Notes under the pieces: model-generated
What the model saw: only the letters and a program-made list of their open reading frames with translations
Database searches by the model: none
Told to the model about the DNA's origin: nothing
Shown: positions 20,153 through 29,832 of the stretch, one piece after another
How positions within the stretch are numbered: the stretch's first letter is position 1
Layout: each line of letters opens with the position of its first letter
Assembly: GCA_051453625.1 (NCBI GenBank)
Contig: JBOZIK010000001.1
Location: 104,866,386 to 104,896,911 of the forward strand
Reading direction: 5' to 3'
Length of the DNA: 30,526 nt
Source: Welwitschia mirabilis
Taxonomy: Eukaryota > Gnetophyta > Gnetopsida > Welwitschiales
Translations under genes and position numbers: made by a program

Positions 20153-20271
20153 ATGTGCACTCCGTTTGGGACAAAACCCAACATATTGTTGTGGCAATGT
20201 TTCTTTTGCTATGCCCTTTTATGTTGCAGTTTCAACGCCTGCAGTCTCAGATTGGCTTTAGAGGACTCTAA
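20137..20271 (+). CDS. Overlapping upstream ORF (44 codons plus stop) at the DUF1191 start
   Basis: ATG 20137 lies 16 bp before the main ATG, in the +2 frame, and ends at TAA 20269-20271, 119 bp inside the main CDS. Its middle is hydrophobic (IVVAMFLLLCPFMLQF). A scanning ribosome would meet it first, so if the mRNA really includes this ATG it would reduce translation of the main frame. I do not claim that the peptide has a function. Confidence 0.3.
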   Translation: MCKFCNVHSVWDKTQHIVVAMFLLLCPFMLQFQRLQSQIGFRGL

Positions 20272-21187
20272 AAACAACACTTCATGGAAATCTCTTGACA
20301 GCATTCTTGACAAGTATGCATTCAAAGCTTTCCTGCAACAAAAACCCAGAACAGGAACAGTCTATGAAGTAGAGCATCCACCCAATTCCTCAGGCATTTC
20401 ACTGTCCATCATTCGTTTAAGAGCAGGCAGCTTAAAGAGGTACGGAATCCCTCAATACAATGAATTTTATATTCCCACCGGCATTGTACCGACCCCATCT
20501 GTTGAGAGATTGGTTTTGGTACATCAGAACTTGAGGAATTGGTCTTCTGTTTATTTTAATGTCACTGGATTGAAGTTCGTCGCACCAGTGCTTGGGCTTC
20601 TTGCCTATAATGCAAATCCACTTAACCTCAGAAATGTCACCCAACTGCAACAAATCAATATCACTGCAACCGATAACCCCATAACCATACACTTCAAGAA
20701 TGTTTCTACCACACTGGGAACGACACCCACTTGCATTTTTTTTGATTTGAATGGAAGAATCACTTTGCAAAACATGTCTTCTGCAAATGTCTGCTCCACT
20801 GTCAATCAAGGCCACTTTTCCTTGGTTGTCAAATCACTTCCTCCTCCTCCTTTAGCGCCTCCTCCCCCTTCCGCAAATAGCACTTCACCCTCTCAGGAGG
20901 CTGCTGCCCTTCCCAATCCTGTGATTAGCAGTGCAGCAGAGAAAACATCCAAAAGTTGGAAGGTTGTTACAGGGTCTACAATTGGGGGCATTTTGGGGCT
21001 TGCTTTGGTAGCAGCTATATCCATGGGGTTTGTCAAGTACAGAAAAAGGTCTAAAATTGGATATATGGAGCATCAGGCAGATCAGTCGGTGACATTGCAG
21101 ACCTCTTGGGTTGGAGGTAACAGAGCACCAATAGCTGCAGGCACCAGGACACACCCCACTCTGGAAACTGAGTATACTCCATCATAA
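20153..21187 (+). CDS. DUF1191 family type I membrane protein
   Basis: An intact single-exon gene of 344 codons. An in-frame TAG at 20108 and no other in-frame ATG after it fix this start. Order: hydrophobic signal segment (residues about 11-30, ILLWQCFFCYALLCC); a DUF1191 ectodomain (about 45-227) with the family text LDKYAFKAFLQ, PRTGTVYEV, RLRAGSLKRYG, FYIPTGIVPTPSVERLVLV, NLRNWSS and PVLGLLAYNA; about nine N-glycosylation sequons; a Pro/Ser-rich stalk (228-258); one transmembrane helix (about 271-292); a basic stop-transfer (KYRKRSK) and a short cytoplasmic tail ending RTHPTLETEYTPS, a conserved tail in the family. It is predicted at the cell surface facing the wall. Molecular function of the family is unknown to me. 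It is the only undamaged long ORF in the window, and its codon use and base composition stand out from the flanking repeats. Confidence 0.9.
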   Translation: MCTPFGTKPNILLWQCFFCYALLCCSFNACSLRLALEDSKNNTSWKSLDSILDKYAFKAFLQQKPRTGTVYEVEHPPNSSGISLSIIRLRAGSLKRYGIPQYNEFYIPTGIVPTPSVERLVLVHQNLRNWSSVYFNVTGLKFVAPVLGLLAYNANPLNLRNVTQLQQINITATDNPITIHFKNVSTTLGTTPTCIFFDLNGRITLQNMSSANVCSTVNQGHFSLVVKSLPPPPLAPPPPSANSTSPSQEAAALPNPVISSAAEKTSKSWKVVTGSTIGGILGLALVAAISMGFVKYRKRSKIGYMEHQADQSVTLQTSWVGGNRAPIAAGTRTHPTLETEYTPS

Positions 21188-22058
21188 GTTTTGGGCTACT
21201 TCTTCTTTAGCGGATTGTTATTTTAACACTCTGTTGTAGATCTCATTAATTCAGAAATGATGTGATTATTTTTTCATTAAGCCAATAAGAAGGATGAATG
21301 AAAAGGTCTTTTGAATCTTCTTTGAGTTCCAATTTTGTGCTGTGGGCATTTGGGAGGGATGAAATTTTCGCAGGATTATGCTTCTTTATCAAATAGTTGT
21401 TCTCAACAGCAGCTTGTGTGGTTTTCAAGTATTTGTCACTCATGTGGAAGTGTTTAATCAACCAATTTCTGTTCACCTTACACCCTGTGTACAATTACAA
21501 AGAAGTCATTGACACTCATATCGAATGGTTTTTCATTTTACGACTTTGTGTGTTATGCTTTGTTCTGCTCTGTTCATTTGCCAGGACATTCATTGAAGGC
21601 TTTTCCATTACTGGATCTCTGAGTGCCATCATGGAGTTTTACTTGAGCAAAGCTTCGTGGGTTGGTAATGTCCAAGCCAGAGTTGCTTGAAGATAATCTT
21701 TTGGCAGCACATTATCATTTTTTATACATCTTTCACGTATAATGGCATAATGACGTTGCCATGATGATAATTGGCGGGGACCTTCCATTTGCACATTTAG
21801 TCACATGTATCAGCTGATTTGTTGGAGCCTGACCACCTTCACTGGATTCCTAATTCGAAAAAGCGTGCAATCTCAAACAATAACTGCCTTCGGATAATAA
21901 CGATTAGCTTCATTCCAATGTTATTATCCAGCGTTGTTCCTTTTGTAAGGAGCTGCATGCCTCGAGTATCCGTTAATTAAAACTTTCACATGAAAAAACT
22001 CTTTGAATGTCTTAAATAATGTGTTCCCCTTCAATGTATGATGTTGCTTTTTCAAAGG
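21188..22058 (+). other. 3' flank / probable 3' UTR of the DUF1191 gene
   Basis: Balanced composition continues to about 21950. The frame 21397-21690 is open but not recognised. There is no clear AATAAA; a near-signal AATAAG is at 21283. Nothing else supported. Confidence 0.4.
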
Positions 22059-22068
22059 TAAAAGAGAT
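22059..22068 (+). repeat. 5' target-site duplication of the SINE
   Basis: TAAAAGAGAT, repeated exactly at 22176-22185. Confidence 0.75.
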
Positions 22069-22175
22069 GCGTCTCTAAAGAAACATCCTAATGATAGAGC
22101 AATGTTCCCATGCCTTTGTGGTTGTAAGTTTGATTCTTGACAAAGTCTTTCAACAAAAATAAATAAATAAATAAA
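22069..22175 (+). mobile_element. tRNA-derived SINE (about 107 bp)
   Basis: Starts GCGTCTCTAA, then CTAATGATAGAGCA (A-box-like, as in a tRNA D-arm), then GGTTGTAAGTTTGATTC (B-box-like; GTTTGATTC against the usual GGTTCGANTC, with CpG decay). It ends in an A-rich (AAAT)n tail at 22154-22175. It is bounded by the perfect 10 bp direct repeat TAAAAGAGAT on both sides, the signature of LINE-mediated retrotransposition. A minus-strand frame crossing it (21924-22193) is incidental. Confidence 0.75.
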
Positions 22176-22185
22176 TAAAAGAGAT
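22176..22185 (+). repeat. 3' target-site duplication of the SINE
   Basis: Exact copy of TAAAAGAGAT at 22059-22068, directly after the (AAAT)n tail. Confidence 0.75.
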
Positions 22186-22790
22186 TTTATCAAATAAGCA
22201 TTTCTCTAGGGATTTTAGAAATATAATGCTTAAAAAGATAATTCGAAGTCTATAGGAAAGGTAAGCATTGAAAACTATGTTAAAACTCACAAGAGGAATT
22301 TTACTAACATTAACAAAAGGGATAATAAACTTAAAACAATTCCCAAGAGGACTTCAAAAAATATTAACAAAGGGATAGTAATAAATGTACAAAGAAATTA
22401 ATCATGCACCTCACAAAAATAAAGCATAATACATTAGTTAATGAAAACAGCTATAGTGCAAAAGGAGGAATGTTAATAATGCTTAAAGGCTAAGACTAAT
22501 AACAGTAGATTCTTCCTTTTGGAATTGGCCGCTTTATACTAAAGAACCACTTTTAAAATCTCTTATAAGTAGCCTAACTAATTAGCATAATTTTGTTAGC
22601 TGGCTTAGTGGTCTATTGTATAACCATGTTTATTAAAGGAGTAGAGCTATCATAACATTGAAAAGAAAATAAATTAAGGACAATGAGTGACATTATGTTT
22701 GGCTACTAGATCATTGGCTCCTAGCCTACAAGGAGGCTCTATTGGAAGAGAATGTTTATAGTGCACAAACTGGTCTCCATCGGAAGAGAA
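22186..22790. other. Intergenic sequence before element 2
   Basis: No gene recognised. GGAAGAGAATGTT occurs twice (22744-22756 and 22782-22794), the second overlapping the LTR start. Confidence 0.5.
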
Positions 22791-23895
22791 TGTTGAGGCT
22801 GTTAAGTTATAATTTGCCAAGTTGATGTCAAACTAACATTTTCTAGTATAGCAAAACTTGTTGTATTCTTTGCAGAAAATATTAATCTTTGCAGGTCAGA
22901 AGCAGCAAACACTTATCAGTAGCCTTGCTTGAATCTGAGAAATGGCAGTCCTCAAAAGGGTCAACCAAATTCCGAAGGGGTCGACTGAACCTATACCAAG
23001 AAGTGTCAAAACCAGATTATTAAGGGGTCGACTGGATTCCTAAAGGGTTAACCAGACCTATACAATAAACTTGTCACATCTGATCATCAAGGGGTCAACC
23101 GAATTCCTAAAGGGTCAACCAAACCTGAAGTAAAAAAGTTTCCATCCTTTGTCATCAAGGGGTTGACCGGATTCCTGAGGGGTCGTCCAAACCTAGGCTA
23201 AAAATGTTATTTTTGCACTTTTCTACACATCGGGTCGACTGGACCAAAATGTGGTCAACTGGACATGCGGTCGACTAGATCCCTGAGGGTCGACCAGCCA
23301 TGGAAACGTAAAGAACTTGGGTCGACCAGATGAAGATGGGGATGACCGACTTTAGTGATGACACTCAACGAGGTCGACCAGACATTTTGAGGGGTTGACA
23401 GGTTGTGACAGAAACGGGATTTTTCTAGCCATTGGCCTCCTATTTTTATCATTAGAGAATCTGATTTACTTGTAAAGCCCTAAAATGTATCTCCGATATA
23501 TTTGTCAGCCATCAAAATCATTAGACGGTCTTTTGGCACATCTTCTATCTGGCCAAAATGAAACAAACATCTTTTGTCACTATCAGTACTTTGGTTAATC
23601 TATTTGCACTGTACATACGTGGATTATGTTATCATTTCAAATAGTGTACTACTATCATTATTGTACTTTAGATATGGTAAACCTGTGCATTGCGGCATAC
23701 TAAACCTGAAATACCTGGAAAGTGATTAACGAAGATCCGGATCAGTCTTAGGTAGAAGCTGGTCACTGAGAGTGGAGTAGGGGGTTTCCTGAACCACTAT
23801 AAATTGTGTGTCTATCTCCATTGCTATTTTGTGCTTTTAGATTATTTTTTTTGTATTTCATATGCACAAATATTTTTAGGGTTCTAAATCCTTCA
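22791..23895 (+). mobile_element. 5' LTR of element 2
   Basis: Starts TGTTGAGGCTG, ends TTCA two bases before the PBS, about 1.1 kb. U3 is filled by GGTCGACC-type repeats. It carries the GAGAGTGGAGTAGG...GAACCACTATAAA segment (23769-23804) shared with element 1 and closes TTTTAGGGTTCTAAATCCTTCA. Confidence 0.8.
22955..23400 (+). repeat. GGTCGACC-type palindromic repeats in the LTR of element 2
   Basis: At least 14 variants of GG(T)(C/T)(G/A)AC(C/T)(A/G)G occur in about 445 bp, often within AAGGGGTCGACTGGATTCC or AAGGGTCAACCAAACCTG alternation. GGTCGACC is a perfect palindrome. Variation is mostly C/T and G/A at the central CpG, as expected from cytosine methylation decay. Confidence 0.9.
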
Positions 23896-23897
23896 TT

Positions 23898-23909
23898 TAG
23901 TATTAGAGC
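23898..23909 (+). promoter_or_regulatory. Primer-binding site of element 2 (initiator Met-tRNA type)
   Basis: TAGTATTAGAGC followed by TAGGTT. It differs at two transitions from TGGTATCAGAGC, the usual Met-tRNA PBS of plant copia elements. Confidence 0.8.
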
Positions 23910-23961
23910 TAGGTTAAGTCATTGATAGATCTTAATAAATCTAGACTCTTAAACCCTAACC

Positions 23962-25380
23962 ATGAGTAATCCTTTAAATGGCTTTTCTACTGGAAGACTA
24001 CCTATGTTTGATGGGACAAACTATGCCTACTAGAAGGCCCCTATGAGAATCTTTCTTAGATCTTTATATGTAGACATAAAAGAGGTAATTTACAATGGAT
24101 ACATCGTGCCTACACTATCCAAAATCATTATCAATAAAACCACTATAGTCGAGACCAATGGACCCCTATCGACAAAGCTAAGGCTATCCTAGATGCCCGT
24201 GGTCTTAATGTTATTTTTTGTGCATTATGTGCAGATGAATTCAAGATTCTTATGAACTGAGAACACACAAAAGAAGCATGGAATAATTCTTGAAATAGCA
24301 CACGAAGGAACATCTACTGTAAAGCAGGCAAAGCTACAGATGCTCATTTCCAAGTTTGAAGATATTTGCATGGAAGGGGAGGAGACTCTACAAGAGTTTT
24401 TTGCTAGACTGACAGACATTGTAAATTCTAAGGCAAGTCTATATAAGAAAATGGATGAAGAGAAGGTTGTTAGAAAAGTTCTAAGATCTCTTACAAAATA
24501 TTTTGAGCTAAAGGTCATAGCTATTGAAGAAAGTAATAACATTAATTAAATGGCACTTGAGGAACTTCAAGGTAATCTTTAAACTTATGAGTTAAAGTTT
24601 TCCAAAGATAAAAAGAAAAGTCTTGCATTGCAAAGTGTGCAGGAAGAATATAGATCTGAAGAATCAGACAAAGACCTTGATAAAGATGAGATTGCTCTTT
24701 TGGCAAGGAAGTTCAAAAAATTCTTACACAGAAGAAAGAAAGAAGGTAAACCAAGAAAAGGATCAAAGAGGGGTCATTCCAAACTAAGAAGAGATCCAGA
24801 AAAAGGAAAGGAGATCCAATATATGCTTGTAAGGGATATGGACATGTTGTAAACAAATGTCCAAACAACAAAAGAGATCATAAAAAGTCCAAGGCATCAT
24901 CCTTCATTGCCATATGGGATAATGTAGATGAAGAAGATGATAGTAGCTCAATCCAAGAGTCAGATGGAGACCGAAGACTTTGCTTCATGGCAGTAGTTCC
25001 TCCCATAAAGAACATGCCTTGCTCATCAAAACCAGATGATCTAGATCTTATTGAAAAAGATCAAATGAAGCTTGAAGATACCTGTCAAGAGCTTTACTAA
25101 AAATGTCTCAAAAAATTGGTAAAACAAATCAATGATCTAAATAAGATAGTAAAGGTTCTGTCCAAGGAAAAGGAAGAGCTGAAAATAAAGTACGGGATGG
25201 TTCAAACCGAAAACTACGAACTTAATTAAGAGGTAAAAAAGCTTGTCTCACTTTGTAAATAAATTTTCAAATAGTTCAAGTAAATTGGAATAGATGCTTG
25301 GGATGCGAAAACCGGTTCATGACAAGAAAGGTATTGGATTCATCTCTCAAAGACCATGAAATCATTCAAATCAGGTAACA
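23962..25380 (+). pseudogene. Decayed gag of element 2
   Basis: ATG 23962 starts a readable copia gag head: MSNPLNGFS, then LPMFDGTNYAY with a TAG exactly where the conserved Trp belongs. The central gag block is at 24340-24549 (KFEDICMEGEETLQEFFARL, VRKVLRSL). A Lys/Arg-rich segment follows (24680-24800), then a zinc knuckle at about 24815-24865 of which CKGYGHVVNKC remains; the first Cys is separated by a 5 nt deletion that also shifts the frame. A long hydrophilic, coiled-coil-like C-terminus (about 24900-25380) with several stops is typical of Sirevirus gag. Gag packages the element RNA; this copy is dead. Confidence 0.8.
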
Positions 25381-25395
25381 TGGCAAAATAATTAT

Positions 25396-25961
25396 GTGTC
25401 ACAAATTACATGTCATTTTTATGAAAAGATAGATCATTCTAAATTATTTTGCAATGCTAGAAAGTTAATGTTCTTTTCAAATTCTGTTAGTACTTTGCTT
25501 TTTAAATTTGTCCCAAAGGGATGTATACCACAACAGTCCAAACGGACTAAGTGGGTGAGAGTGAACAACTTGAAAAGTTTATTGATCCAAATAGCTCTTA
25601 AAGTATCAAATGGAAATAGCTGGTACTTGGATAGTAATTGCTCTAGACACATGACAGGTGACAAATCAAGATTCCAACACTTGGATGACTTTGATGGAGG
25701 AGAAGTAACATTTGGCTACAATGGAAAAGTAAAGATTGAAGGAATTGCAAGCATTGATGGAGGTAACATGCCTAAAATCAATGAAGTTTTATATGTAAAT
25801 GGCCTTAAACGTAATTTGTTGAGTATTAATCAAATTTGTGACAAAAGTCATAAAGTTATTTTTGATAGTAAAAAGTGTGAAGTTAGACATGGCAAAACAA
25901 ATGATGTTCTTCTTAAAGCAAATAGAATAGATAATGTTTATAGCATTGATCAGTCTTTATC
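25396..25961 (+). pseudogene. Protease and GAG-pre-integrase segment of element 2
   Basis: The frame is open to the gap. Protease motif WYLDSNCSRHMTGD at 25621-25662: the catalytic D-S-G reads D-S-N, which should inactivate it. Then VTFGYNGKVKIEGIA, VLYVNGLKRNLLSINQICD and FDSKKCEVR follow. The pre-integrase block VLLKANRIDNVYSIDQSL ends at the gap. Confidence 0.85.
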
Positions 25962-26906
25962 NNNNNNNNNNNNNNNNNNNNNNNNNNNNNNNNNNNNNNN
26001 NNNNNNNNNNNNNNNNNNNNNNNNNNNNNNNNNNNNNNNNNNNNNNNNNNNNNNNNNNNNNNNNNNNNNNNNNNNNNNNNNNNNNNNNNNNNNNNNNNNN
26101 NNNNNNNNNNNNNNNNNNNNNNNNNNNNNNNNNNNNNNNNNNNNNNNNNNNNNNNNNNNNNNNNNNNNNNNNNNNNNNNNNNNNNNNNNNNNNNNNNNNN
26201 NNNNNNNNNNNNNNNNNNNNNNNNNNNNNNNNNNNNNNNNNNNNNNNNNNNNNNNNNNNNNNNNNNNNNNNNNNNNNNNNNNNNNNNNNNNNNNNNNNNN
26301 NNNNNNNNNNNNNNNNNNNNNNNNNNNNNNNNNNNNNNNNNNNNNNNNNNNNNNNNNNNNNNNNNNNNNNNNNNNNNNNNNNNNNNNNNNNNNNNNNNNN
26401 NNNNNNNNNNNNNNNNNNNNNNNNNNNNNNNNNNNNNNNNNNNNNNNNNNNNNNNNNNNNNNNNNNNNNNNNNNNNNNNNNNNNNNNNNNNNNNNNNNNN
26501 NNNNNNNNNNNNNNNNNNNNNNNNNNNNNNNNNNNNNNNNNNNNNNNNNNNNNNNNNNNNNNNNNNNNNNNNNNNNNNNNNNNNNNNNNNNNNNNNNNNN
26601 NNNNNNNNNNNNNNNNNNNNNNNNNNNNNNNNNNNNNNNNNNNNNNNNNNNNNNNNNNNNNNNNNNNNNNNNNNNNNNNNNNNNNNNNNNNNNNNNNNNN
26701 NNNNNNNNNNNNNNNNNNNNNNNNNNNNNNNNNNNNNNNNNNNNNNNNNNNNNNNNNNNNNNNNNNNNNNNNNNNNNNNNNNNNNNNNNNNNNNNNNNNN
26801 NNNNNNNNNNNNNNNNNNNNNNNNNNNNNNNNNNNNNNNNNNNNNNNNNNNNNNNNNNNNNNNNNNNNNNNNNNNNNNNNNNNNNNNNNNNNNNNNNNNN
26901 NNNNNN
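25962..26906. other. Assembly gap (945 N)
   Basis: It lies between the pre-integrase block and the integrase core. Only about 200 bp would be expected here, so either the size estimate is off or an insertion is hidden. Confidence 0.95.
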
Positions 26907-27648
26907 ATTAACATTAAAAAACATGGGCTTTATGATGCGTGTTAAAATGGAAAATAAGTTAGGACTTCTCATAAAAGTAAAAATCTAGTCTCCACAACAA
27001 TGCCACTTAAGCTCATTCACATGGACTTGGTGGGTCCTCCCCAAACTAAAAGTCTAGGAGGAAAGTCATATTTTTTAACTATGGTTGATGACTACTCTAG
27101 ATTTACTTGGGTTGCTTTCTTAGGAAATAAAGCTGAAACTTATAAAAGTGTGTTGAAATCTATAACAAAATTCAAAATGAGAAAGGTTACACAATCAAAA
27201 AAAATTAAAAGTGATTATGGAGGAGAATTTAAAAATTGTCTTTTTGAAAAGTATTATGCAGAAAATAGTATAGAACATCAATTCTCAGCCCCAAAGACTC
27301 CTCAACAAAATGGAATTACAGAGAAGTAAAACTATGTCCTTTAAGAAATGGCTAGAACATTGTTAAAGGATAAGTGATTCCTAAAACATTTTGGGCTAAA
27401 GCAGTAAGCACTGCTTGCTACATTATAAACAGAGGCTACCTAAGACCAGGTATGAATAAAAATTCCTATGAACTTTGAAAAGGAAGAAAACCAAATGTTT
27501 CATATTTTAAAGTCTTTGGGAGTGAATTCTTTATATTAAAAAATGGAGAACATTTAAGCAAATTTGAGTCAAAAGCCGATAAAGTAATATCCTTGGGATA
27601 CTCAACTAGAAGTAGAGCCTATGAAGTGTTCAACAAATGAAGTTTAAC
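26907..27648 (+). pseudogene. Integrase of element 2, broken
   Basis: After the gap the frame changes near 26985. Positions 27000-27329 read PLKLIHMDLVGPPQTKSLGG, FLTMVDDYSRFTWVAFL, IKSDYGGEF and PQQNGITEK, giving the D, D and E of the core. The C-terminal part continues with stops (EMARTLLKDK, ACYIINRGYLRP, ILGYS-like text near 27590, SRAYEVFN near 27613). Integrase upstream of RT is the copia order. Confidence 0.88.
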
Positions 27649-29415
27649 AGTGAAAGAATCTATAAACGTTCAAATAGATGACTTTTGCACAAGACCTTTT
27701 CCTTCAAATAGTGAGAAAAATCTAACTCCAAGAACCCCAACAATAAAAGAAGTAATAACTGAAAAGGAAGAAAAGTCATCTCAAGAAGTTGCTTCCAAAA
27801 CGTTCAAAGAGTTAAAAAATCACCCACTAAAGTTTATCATTGGAGATGTTATCTCAAAAATTCAAATAAGAAACTCTCTTAAAAACGTATGTGCCCACAT
27901 TTGTTATGTCTCTCAAATTAAACCCAAAAAGTTTGAAGAGGTAGAACCTATTAAAAAATGGATGTTGGCTATGCAAGATGAACTTCAACAATTCAAAAGA
28001 AATGATTTTTGGAAACTTATAGAAAGACCAAAACGCCGATATATAATTAGAACAAAATGAATCTTTAAGAATAAGTGTGATGAACAAAATAGTGTGACTA
28101 AGGCAAGACTAGTGGTCTAAGGATACAACTAAATTGAAGGAATAGATGTTGGTAACGCATTTGCTCCAGTAGCTAGACTAGAAAGTATTAGAATGTTTCT
28201 ATCATATACAGCTTTTAAAAACATTAAAGTTTTTTAGATGGATGTGAAAAGTGCCTTTCTGAATAGAACTCTCAACGAAGAAGTGTATGTGAAACAATCT
28301 CAAGATTTCATAGATCCACATAAACCAAACCATATGTATTGACTCAAAAAGGCCTTTTATGGATTAAAACAAGCTCCAAGGGTTTGATATAAAAAACTAG
28401 CTACATTTCTCAATGAACATGGTTATACCTATGGAGCTATGGATAAAACATTATTTGTCAAAAATCTTAAGAAGGACTTTATTATCATTCAAATATATGT
28501 AGACGACATTATCTTTAGAGCCTTAAATGAAGTTCCCTTAAAAGAATTTACTACTATTATGATAACACATTTTGAAATGAGTATGCTTGGTAAAGTTTGT
28601 ATGTTTTTTGGTCTTCAAATTAAACAAATAAAACATGGAATTTTCATATCTCAATCCAAATATGCAAAGGACTCGATCAAATAATTTGGGCTAGAAAATG
28701 CAAAATCAACCAACACACGTATGTCAACTTCTTGTAAGGTCAGTCTTGATGAACATGAAAAATCTATGGACCGAAAACTTTATAAAAGCATGATAGGAAG
28801 TCTTTTGTATTTAATCACTAGTAGACCTGATATAATGTTCAGTGTTACTGTTTGTGCTAGTTATCAAACTCAACCAAAGAAATCACACCTATAAGCTGCC
28901 AAAAGGATTATAAATATATAAAAGACACAAATGACTATGGACTATGGTATCCTATAGAAACATCCTTTGAACTTATAGATTTTAGTGATATAGATTGTAC
29001 TGGTTACAAAGATGATAGAAAAAGTACTAGTAGAAATTGTTATTCCTTAGGATCATGCTTAGTAGAATAGACAAGTAAGAAGCAAAACTCTATTCATAGC
29101 AGAAGCAGAATATATAGTAGATGGGAGGAGTTGTAACCATCTTCTATGGATGAAGGATGTGCTCAAAGATTTGGAGTAAATTTTAAATAGGTTCCAATAT
29201 TTTATGACAATACTAGCATAATTAATATCTTAAAAAACCTTATTCAACATTCTTGAACTAAATACATTGAATTAAGACATTATTTTCTTATATATCAAGT
29301 AGAAAAAGGTAACATTTCAATGAATTTGTAGGCACTAATAGACAACTTACTGATATTTTTATAAAACCTCTAAACTTTGACAACTTTCTGAGACTTTGAA
29401 GTGAACTAGAAGTTG
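27649..29415 (+). pseudogene. Reverse transcriptase and RNase H of element 2, broken
   Basis: The RT linker and fingers are open from 27650 to a TGA at 28058 that replaces the Trp of the K-W-(I/V) motif (WMLAMQDELQQFKRNDFWKL). Then GIDVGNAFAPVARLESIRMF, MDVKSAFLN, KKAFYGLKQAPRV and catalytic YVDDI (about 28497) follow, then GLQIKQIKHGIFISQSKYA, KLYKSMIGSLLYLITSRPDI. RNase H reads FSDIDCTGYKDDRKSTS (about 28981), AEAEY-type text near 29100 and TKYIELRHYFL (about 29258). Stops occur at 28058, 28118, 28129, 28234, 28340, 28387, 28682 and beyond, and many replace Trp or Gln codons. Confidence 0.88.
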
Positions 29416-29435
29416 TCACTCCATCTTCCAACTGA

Positions 29436-29660
29436 AGGCAGGGTGGTTGACTAGATCTTGCATTCGGTCGATCAAATCTGAAGAAGAAGTCAATCGACCG
29501 CATTTTCAACCAATTTTCCAATCTCTCCCAGATCAACCTAAATCTAGTCAAGTTAACCAGTCTAAAGCCCTGGTCAATTGAACCTGGAAATTTTGTAATC
29601 TGAGACTCGTTGGGTCAACTAGATCATAACCTGGTTGACCAGACCTGTAAGGTTACAGTG
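29436..29660 (+). repeat. Internal cluster of LTR-type GGTCGACC repeats between pol and env-like ORF (element 2)
   Basis: Variants seen in 225 bp: GGTTGACTAGATCT, CGGTCGATCAAATC, CAATCGACCG, AGTTAACCAGTC, GGTCAATTGAACC, GGGTCAACTAGATC and CTGGTTGACCAGACC. These are the same words, with the same flanks (AGACCTG, ACTAGATC), as in the LTR at 22955-23400. RNase H ends at about 29415 and the env-like ORF starts at 29833, so the cluster fills the spacer. Confidence 0.8.
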
Positions 29661-29718
29661 TGGGTGATTAGGCGGTGGACTCGATTTTTTTCTTAAATCT
29701 GATTTAAGCATTTCTCTT

Positions 29719-29725
29719 TATAAAA
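29719..29725 (+). promoter_or_regulatory. TATA box candidate upstream of the env-like ORF (element 2)
   Basis: TATAAAA in CTTTATAAAATC, about 60 bp after the repeat cluster and 108 bp before ATG 29833. The order repeats-TATA-ORF is that of a U3 promoter. Confidence 0.4.
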
Positions 29726-29832
29726 TCTTGGGGAGCTCTAATCTTTTTCACTTACATATATCCACATGTCTCTTTTAGATCTAGTTGTCTCTTTCAAGTT
29801 CTTTTTTCTTTAGGAAGTGTTACGTGCTTAAA

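Noticed and set aside
20432-20815. Minus-strand frames inside the DUF1191 gene
   Set aside because: Shadows of a well-supported plus-strand gene.
21924-22193. Minus-strand 89-codon frame with text resembling many database ORFs
   Set aside because: It crosses the SINE and its A-rich tail; such frames are common artefacts of SINE copies.
22955-23400. CRISPR-like array of short repeats
   Set aside because: Repeats are degenerate, palindromic, irregularly spaced and lie in an LTR of a plant element.
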